This document shows positions 7,027 through 10,287 of a DNA stretch of 10,287 nucleotides, piece by piece. The DNA is from an uncultured Prevotellaceae bacterium (lineage in GTDB: Bacteria > Bacteroidota > Bacteroidia > Bacteroidales > Bacteroidaceae), in the NCBI GenBank assembly GCA_902803455.1, contig CADCQC010000204.1, forward strand, positions 1 to 10,287, read 5' to 3'. Position 1 is the stretch's first letter, and every line of letters starts with the position of its first letter. Below the pieces are notes generated by a model. The model saw only the letters and a program-made list of their open reading frames with translations, did no database searches and was not told the DNA's origin. The position numbers were made by a program, and so were the translations under genes.

Positions 7027-7737
7027 ATGCCAAACTCGTTTTTCAGATTCCGTCAGTTTGTCGTCCATCAGGAACGGTGTGCCATGAAGGTGGGCACCGA
7101 CAGCGTGCTCTTGGGAGCATGGGCGAAAGGAGGCCACAGAGTGCTCGATGTGGGTTCGGGTACAGGGGTCATCGCGATGATGATGGCACAGCGGTTCAGG
7201 GATGCTGCGGTCGATGCGGTGGATATTGAAGCTATGGCTTGCGAACAGGCATTGGAGAATATTGCGAAATCCCCATTCGCAGGCCGTATATCGGTCTTTT
7301 GCTCTCCCGTTCAAGAGATGGCTTCTGATCCGAGATTTCAGGGCCTGTATGATGCGGTGGTGAGCAATCCGCCTTTCTTTGAGAATGCACTGAAAGCGCC
7401 TGAGGCTGCTCGCAATATGGCACGGCATACCGATTCGCTCTCTTTTGCCGACTTGTTTGGAGCTGTCCGTCGGCTGATGTCACCGGATGGGGAATTCTCT
7501 GTCATCATTCCTTTTGATTATTTGAGCCGGTTGCAACAAGAGGCCGCCCTCAACGGGCTTGTCTTGGTAAGAAAGTGCGCGGTTAAGACCACTCCAAGAA
7601 AAATGCCCAAACGTTTCCTGGTTGCCTTCAGATTCCGTTCGGTTGACGATTTTGAGGCATCCGAAGAGGTGTTGGAAGTGTCGCCTGGGGTCAGATCCGA
7701 ATGGTATGCCCGGTTGACAGCCGATTTTTATCTATGA
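7027..7737 (+). CDS. tRNA1(Val) (adenine(37)-N6)-methyltransferase, TrmN6/YfiC-like
   Basis: This 236-residue class I SAM-dependent methyltransferase has motif I VLDVGSGTGVIA (about 39-50) for SAM binding and the NPPF catalytic motif (VVSNPPFFENALK) used by enzymes that methylate exocyclic amino groups of adenine. The opening FFRFRQFVVHQERCAMKVGTDSVLLGAW is typical of the YfiC/TrmN6 group, which makes m6A37 in tRNA-Val in E. coli. The target in this organism is inferred. The first ATG is chosen because residues 4-20 belong to the conserved family N-terminus, even though the -7 box leaves almost no leader. The gene stands alone on the plus strand, divergent from lon. Its TGA stop is immediately next to the stop of the convergent lipid kinase gene. 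Confidence 0.85.
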   Translation: MPNSFFRFRQFVVHQERCAMKVGTDSVLLGAWAKGGHRVLDVGSGTGVIAMMMAQRFRDAAVDAVDIEAMACEQALENIAKSPFAGRISVFCSPVQEMASDPRFQGLYDAVVSNPPFFENALKAPEAARNMARHTDSLSFADLFGAVRRLMSPDGEFSVIIPFDYLSRLQQEAALNGLVLVRKCAVKTTPRKMPKRFLVAFRFRSVDDFEASEEVLEVSPGVRSEWYARLTADFYL

Positions 7738-8766
7738 TCAGTGCTTGGTGAGGCGGCGCCATAGACGTTTGTTGAATGCCACTACGTTACGGCCTTGATG
7801 ACGCAGGTTGCTGTTCATGTCGCTGAAGTCATTCAGCAATTCGCTCACGGCATTTTGGATCACGTTGGGAGCCAGCTTGTCAAAATTCTCCGCTTCATGG
7901 TTGCATACCATCTTGATACCCTTCGCAACGGCGGCTATCTCAATCTCCTCTCCCATGATCTGCGGGTCACCATCAAAATGCACCGGACCTTCACTGTCTC
8001 GCCGGATGATGACTTTGCTGGCTTTGAAGGTCTTCACCTTACTACTGTTGCTCAATGTCTTGTTCATCAGGTCAAAACTCACTTGAGCGGCGTCCATGAG
8101 GCCAAAGGGTTCCATGATGATGATGTCGAGCAGACCGTCGCTCATCGATGCCTGAGGAGCGATGTAGGCATTGTTTCCATATTGGGAGGCATTGGCGCAG
8201 GTCACCAGATAAGCGCGATAACGGTGCTCACCGTTATCATCTTCGATCGTATAGACATTGGGCTGGTAGCGGAGACCTTCAATAAGCACTTCTTCGATGT
8301 ATTTCAACGGACCACGGCGGTTGCCAGAAGAAAATTTCTGACTGATGAAGGCATCAAAGCCTAAACCACAGGTGCAGAAAAATGGATGGCCGTTGATCGT
8401 GCAGTAGTCCAGCTCGTGTATATGGCAGGCGTTGAGAATCTCTATGGATTGCTTGATGTTGATAGGGATGGAGAGATGACGGGCAAGACCGTTGCCTGAA
8501 CCGCATGGGAGGATGGCTAAGGCGGTGTCGGTGTGAATAAGGGAACTGCCTATCTCATTGATAGTTCCGTCACCACCAACCGCTACTACAATATCTATAC
8601 CCTCTTCGGCAGCTTCTCGGGCGATCTTCTTCGCATGACCGGCATATTCCGTATACCTTATATTATATTCAAACTTTTCCTTGTCGATATATTGGTCAAT
8701 CAGTTTCGGTATGCCGTTTTTTTTGATGGAGCCCGAGATGGGATTCATGATAAAAAGAACTTTCAT
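7738..8766 (-). CDS. Diacylglycerol/sphingosine kinase-fold lipid kinase (DgkB/YegS-like)
   Basis: The product should phosphorylate a membrane lipid hydroxyl (diacylglycerol, a sphingoid base or a related lipid) with ATP at the inner face of the membrane. Seen in the 342-residue form: NPISGS (8-13), the nucleotide-binding VGGDGT motif (GGDGT 64-68), GSGNGLAR (89-96), APQASMSDGLLDI with the probable catalytic aspartate at D210, and HFDGDP (263-268). These are the ordered signatures of the DAGK catalytic family. A tail of about 50 residues after the usual end (from about 290) is less familiar and ends in a basic stretch (NKRLWRRLTKH). ATG 8766 gives MKVLFIMNPISGS, the normal family start. ATG 8799 would add 11 residues but leaves only about 5 bases of leader. 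It is divergent from the serine palmitoyltransferase gene, which makes a sphingolipid-related substrate plausible but unproven. Confidence 0.88.
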   Translation of the reverse strand: MKVLFIMNPISGSIKKNGIPKLIDQYIDKEKFEYNIRYTEYAGHAKKIAREAAEEGIDIVVAVGGDGTINEIGSSLIHTDTALAILPCGSGNGLARHLSIPINIKQSIEILNACHIHELDYCTINGHPFFCTCGLGFDAFISQKFSSGNRRGPLKYIEEVLIEGLRYQPNVYTIEDDNGEHRYRAYLVTCANASQYGNNAYIAPQASMSDGLLDIIIMEPFGLMDAAQVSFDLMNKTLSNSSKVKTFKASKVIIRRDSEGPVHFDGDPQIMGEEIEIAAVAKGIKMVCNHEAENFDKLAPNVIQNAVSELLNDFSDMNSNLRHQGRNVVAFNKRLWRRLTKH

Positions 8767-8809
8767 TTCCAAATCGTCAATTACATCACGCTGATTCATT
8801 TACTACGCT

Positions 8810-8818
8810 GCAAAATTA
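8810..8818 (-). promoter_or_regulatory. -7 box of the lipid kinase gene
   Basis: TAATTTTGC on the minus strand fits TAnnTTTGC. No clear TTTG is seen at -33. The start should fall near 8803-8806, giving about a 38-base leader to ATG 8766, or about 5 bases to ATG 8799. Confidence 0.55.
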
Positions 8819-8913
8819 AGAATAATCGACCGTTTTTTTCTGCTTTGTTATGTTTTTTTTAGCATAATGTTTTTTTTATTGTGTTTTTTACGCTGAAAAA
8901 AACATTTTTTTGC
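8819..8913. other. A/T-tract-rich divergent spacer between lipid kinase and serine palmitoyltransferase
   Basis: Between the two divergent -7 boxes lie repeated homopolymer tracts: T at 8833-8839, 8853-8860, 8871-8877 and 8884-8889, A at 8896-8902 and T at 8905-8911. GTTTTTTTC (8832-8840) and GAAAAAAAC (8895-8903) form a 9-bp inverted repeat. TTATG/CATAA (8848-8852, 8863-8867) is a smaller dyad. Such tracts bend or stiffen DNA and could act as upstream elements. No coding potential is seen. Confidence 0.4.
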
Positions 8914-8922
8914 TAACTTTGC
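8914..8922 (+). promoter_or_regulatory. -7 box of the serine palmitoyltransferase gene
   Basis: TAACTTTGC fits TAnnTTTGC. No TTTG lies at the ideal -33 distance; the upstream DNA is a run of A/T tracts. A start near 8927-8930 leaves a leader of about 17-20 bases. The leader contains a minimal start-stop, ATGTAG, at 8939-8944, just ahead of the true ATG at 8947. Confidence 0.6.
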
Positions 8923-8946
8923 AGCCTAAAATCAACAAATGTAGTA

Positions 8947-10134
8947 ATGGGTCTATTACAGGAAAGGTATAAAAATTACCGTGAGCCACAAAGATTCATG
9001 GAGATGGGAGTCTATCCTTACTTCAGGGCAATCTCTGGAAAACAAGGCACTGAGGTGGAAATGGATGGACGGAAAGTCCTCATGTTTGGTTCAAACGCAT
9101 ATACAGGATTGACCGGTGACCAAAGGATTATCGATGCTGCCAAGGCTGCGTGTGATAAATACGGCACAGGATGTGCAGGAAGCAGATTCCTCAACGGAAC
9201 GGTCGACTTGCATGTCACTTTGGAAAAAGAACTGGCAGAGTTTGAGAAAAAAGACGATGCGCTGTGCTTCTCCACTGGCTTCTTTGTCAATTCTGGTGTC
9301 TTGGCTGTCATCTGTGGAAGAGAGGATTATATCATCTGCGATGAGCGCGATCATGCCAGTATTGTGGATGGAAGAAGACTGTCTTTCGCCAAGCAGTTGA
9401 AGTTCAAGCACAACGATATGGAGGACCTGGAAAAACAGCTCCAAAAATGTGAGCCTAATGCCATCAAACTCATTGTGGTCGACGGGGTGTTTTCCATGGA
9501 GGGTGACTTGGCTAACTTGCCAGAGATCGTCAGACTGAAAAAGAAATACAACGCTTCCATCATGGTTGACGAAGCACATGGCATCGGTGTCTTTGGAAAA
9601 GAGGGCAGGGGAGTGTGCGACCACTTCGGGGTGATCGATGATGTCGACATCATCATGGGCACTTTCTCCAAGAGTCTTGCCAGCATTGGCGGGTTCGTCG
9701 CTGCCGATTACGATACTATCAATTATCTCAGACATACTTGTCGCACCTATATCTTCAGTGCATCGAATACTCCGGCTGCCACGGCTGCAGCACGTGAGGC
9801 CCTGCATATCATCAGGACCGAACCAGAGAGACAGGAGAGACTTTGGGAAACCACCAACTATGCATTGCGCCGTTTCAGAGAAGAAGGCTTTGAGATCGGT
9901 GATACCGAGAGTCCGATTATTCCTCTTTATGTGCGTGATGTGGACAAGACGTTTATTGTGACCAAACTGGCCTTTGACAATGGAGTGTTTATCAACCCTG
10001 TCATTCCACCGGCATGTGCGCCACAAGACACGCTCGTCAGATTTGCGTTGATGGCCACCCATACACAAGAGCAGGTGGAGAAAGGTGTTCAGGTGCTCAA
10101 GAAAATCTTCGTAGAGCAGAATCTTATCAAATAA
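8947..10134 (+). CDS. spt: Serine palmitoyltransferase (alpha-oxoamine synthase, PLP-dependent)
   Basis: SPT condenses serine with a long-chain acyl-CoA to 3-ketodihydrosphingosine, the committing step of sphingolipid synthesis; Bacteroidota are among the few bacteria that make these lipids. The 395-residue protein is a complete fold-type I PLP enzyme. It shows FGSNAYTGL (47-55), GTGCAGSRFLNGT (73-85), H136 in DERDHAS (stacks on PLP), D208 and H211 in VDEAHG, and the Schiff-base lysine K242 in GTFSKSLASIGG. The C-terminal PPACAPQDTLVR puts R365 where SPTs carry a substrate-carboxylate arginine. From recall the sequence is very close to Bacteroides SPT throughout, including the start MGLLQ. 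Relatives with the same fold are 2-amino-3-ketobutyrate CoA ligase (Kbl), BioF and HemA; the likeness to Bacteroides SPT makes these less likely. No transmembrane segment is seen, as expected for the soluble bacterial homodimer. It is divergent from a lipid kinase. Confidence 0.87.
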   Translation: MGLLQERYKNYREPQRFMEMGVYPYFRAISGKQGTEVEMDGRKVLMFGSNAYTGLTGDQRIIDAAKAACDKYGTGCAGSRFLNGTVDLHVTLEKELAEFEKKDDALCFSTGFFVNSGVLAVICGREDYIICDERDHASIVDGRRLSFAKQLKFKHNDMEDLEKQLQKCEPNAIKLIVVDGVFSMEGDLANLPEIVRLKKKYNASIMVDEAHGIGVFGKEGRGVCDHFGVIDDVDIIMGTFSKSLASIGGFVAADYDTINYLRHTCRTYIFSASNTPAATAAAREALHIIRTEPERQERLWETTNYALRRFREEGFEIGDTESPIIPLYVRDVDKTFIVTKLAFDNGVFINPVIPPACAPQDTLVRFALMATHTQEQVEKGVQVLKKIFVEQNLIK

Positions 10135-10146
10135 CTGCCTGAAAAA

Positions 10147-10178
10147 TTTAAAGAAAAAAAAAAAATGCCTACCTTTGC
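10147..10178 (+). promoter_or_regulatory. Promoter of tRNA-Pro
   Basis: TACCTTTGC (10170-10178) is a perfect -7 box, and TTTA (10147-10150), one base off TTTG, sits exactly 19 bases upstream. The spacer includes a run of twelve A's (10154-10165). Initiation near 10183-10186 leaves a tRNA leader of about 20 bases. A short TCGC/GCGA dyad (10181-10184 with 10193-10196) lies at its start. There is no evident terminator between the serine palmitoyltransferase stop at 10134 and this promoter. Confidence 0.65.
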
Positions 10179-10205
10179 AGTCGCATTTCAAAAGCGATAT
10201 GCATT

Positions 10206-10279
10206 CGGGGTGTAGCGCAGCCCGGTAGCGCACCTGGTTTGGGACCAGGGTGTCGCAGGTTCGAATCCTGTCACCCCGA
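10206..10279 (+). tRNA. tRNA-Pro, anticodon TGG
   Basis: A full cloverleaf can be folded. The 7-bp acceptor is CGGGGTG (10206-10212) with CACCCCG (10272-10278), followed by discriminator A10279. The D stem is GCGC/GCGC. The anticodon stem CCTGG/CCAGG encloses the 7-base loop TTTGGGA, with anticodon TGG at 10240-10242. The T arm is GCAGG-TTCGAAT-CCTGT. The C1-G72 pair and the G at position 37 (target of m1G methylation) fit tRNA-Pro. CCA is not encoded (the sequence continues CAAATCGA), so it must be added enzymatically. Confidence 0.97.
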
Positions 10280-10287
10280 CAAATCGA

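Noticed and set aside
6967..7428. A 153-codon minus-strand frame opposite the TrmN6-like gene
   Set aside because: It overlaps a convincing methyltransferase gene on the other strand, and its Cys/His-rich translation has no family signature.
8848..8877. TTATG/CATAA hairpin followed by a T run as a plus-strand terminator
   Set aside because: The stem is only 5 bp and A/T-rich, and no plus-strand gene lies upstream to end there. It is more likely part of the divergent promoter region.
9091..10233. A 380-codon open frame on the minus strand, opposite serine palmitoyltransferase and running into the tRNA
   Set aside because: It mirrors a strongly conserved enzyme gene, its protein has no recognisable motif and a poly-Phe stretch from the A-tract, and it would overlap tRNA-Pro. 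It is a shadow frame.
1..10287. Mobile element, prophage, CRISPR array or defence system
   Set aside because: No transposase, integrase, phage or Cas-like protein, regularly spaced repeat or target-site duplication was seen. All convincing genes are core metabolic, envelope or RNA/protein-maintenance functions.

Overview
The window looks like chromosomal housekeeping DNA from a member of the Bacteroidota, probably Prevotellaceae. Two lines of evidence support this. First, several genes have a start-proximal TAnnTTTGC box, the -7 element of the Bacteroidota primary sigma factor; two of these also carry a TTTG box exactly 19 bases upstream. Second, the proteins have Bacteroidota character: a serine palmitoyltransferase-type enzyme, an LptG-like permease starting its conserved core with MKRLDWYIIKKF, and a Tgt with a non-canonical zinc site. 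The placement is from recall of families, not from a search.

Layout. Positions 1-266 (minus) hold the N-terminal part of a glutamate dehydrogenase gene running off the left edge, with its own promoter at 320-351. From 6786 down to 459 a minus-strand gene train runs lon - tgt - lptG-like permease - DEAD-box RNA helicase. lon and tgt are separated by 2 bases and the other gaps are 46 and 70 bases. The train ends in one or two hairpins at 374-439. A structured leader and a strong promoter match lie upstream of lon. Reading the other way, 7027-7737 (plus) encodes a TrmN6-like tRNA methyltransferase whose promoter sits so close to the ATG that the mRNA is probably leaderless. It meets, stop codon to stop codon, a minus-strand lipid kinase (7738-8766). 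Across an A/T-tract-rich divergent promoter region lies serine palmitoyltransferase (8947-10134, plus), followed by tRNA-Pro(TGG) at 10206-10279 with its own promoter.

How the genes fit together. The lon train combines protein quality control (Lon), tRNA queuosine modification (Tgt), LPS export (LptG-like) and RNA remodelling (helicase). That is a growth and envelope housekeeping set, not one pathway. The right side pairs the committing enzyme of sphingolipid synthesis with a divergently transcribed lipid kinase of the diacylglycerol/sphingosine kinase fold, which suggests a membrane-lipid locus.

I see no mobile element, CRISPR array, phage gene or defence cassette. I find no clearly new multi-gene system. 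The points most worth checking are the degenerate Tgt zinc site, the SPT/lipid-kinase pair, the probable leaderless trmN6 mRNA with overlapping divergent promoters, and the palindromic lon leader.
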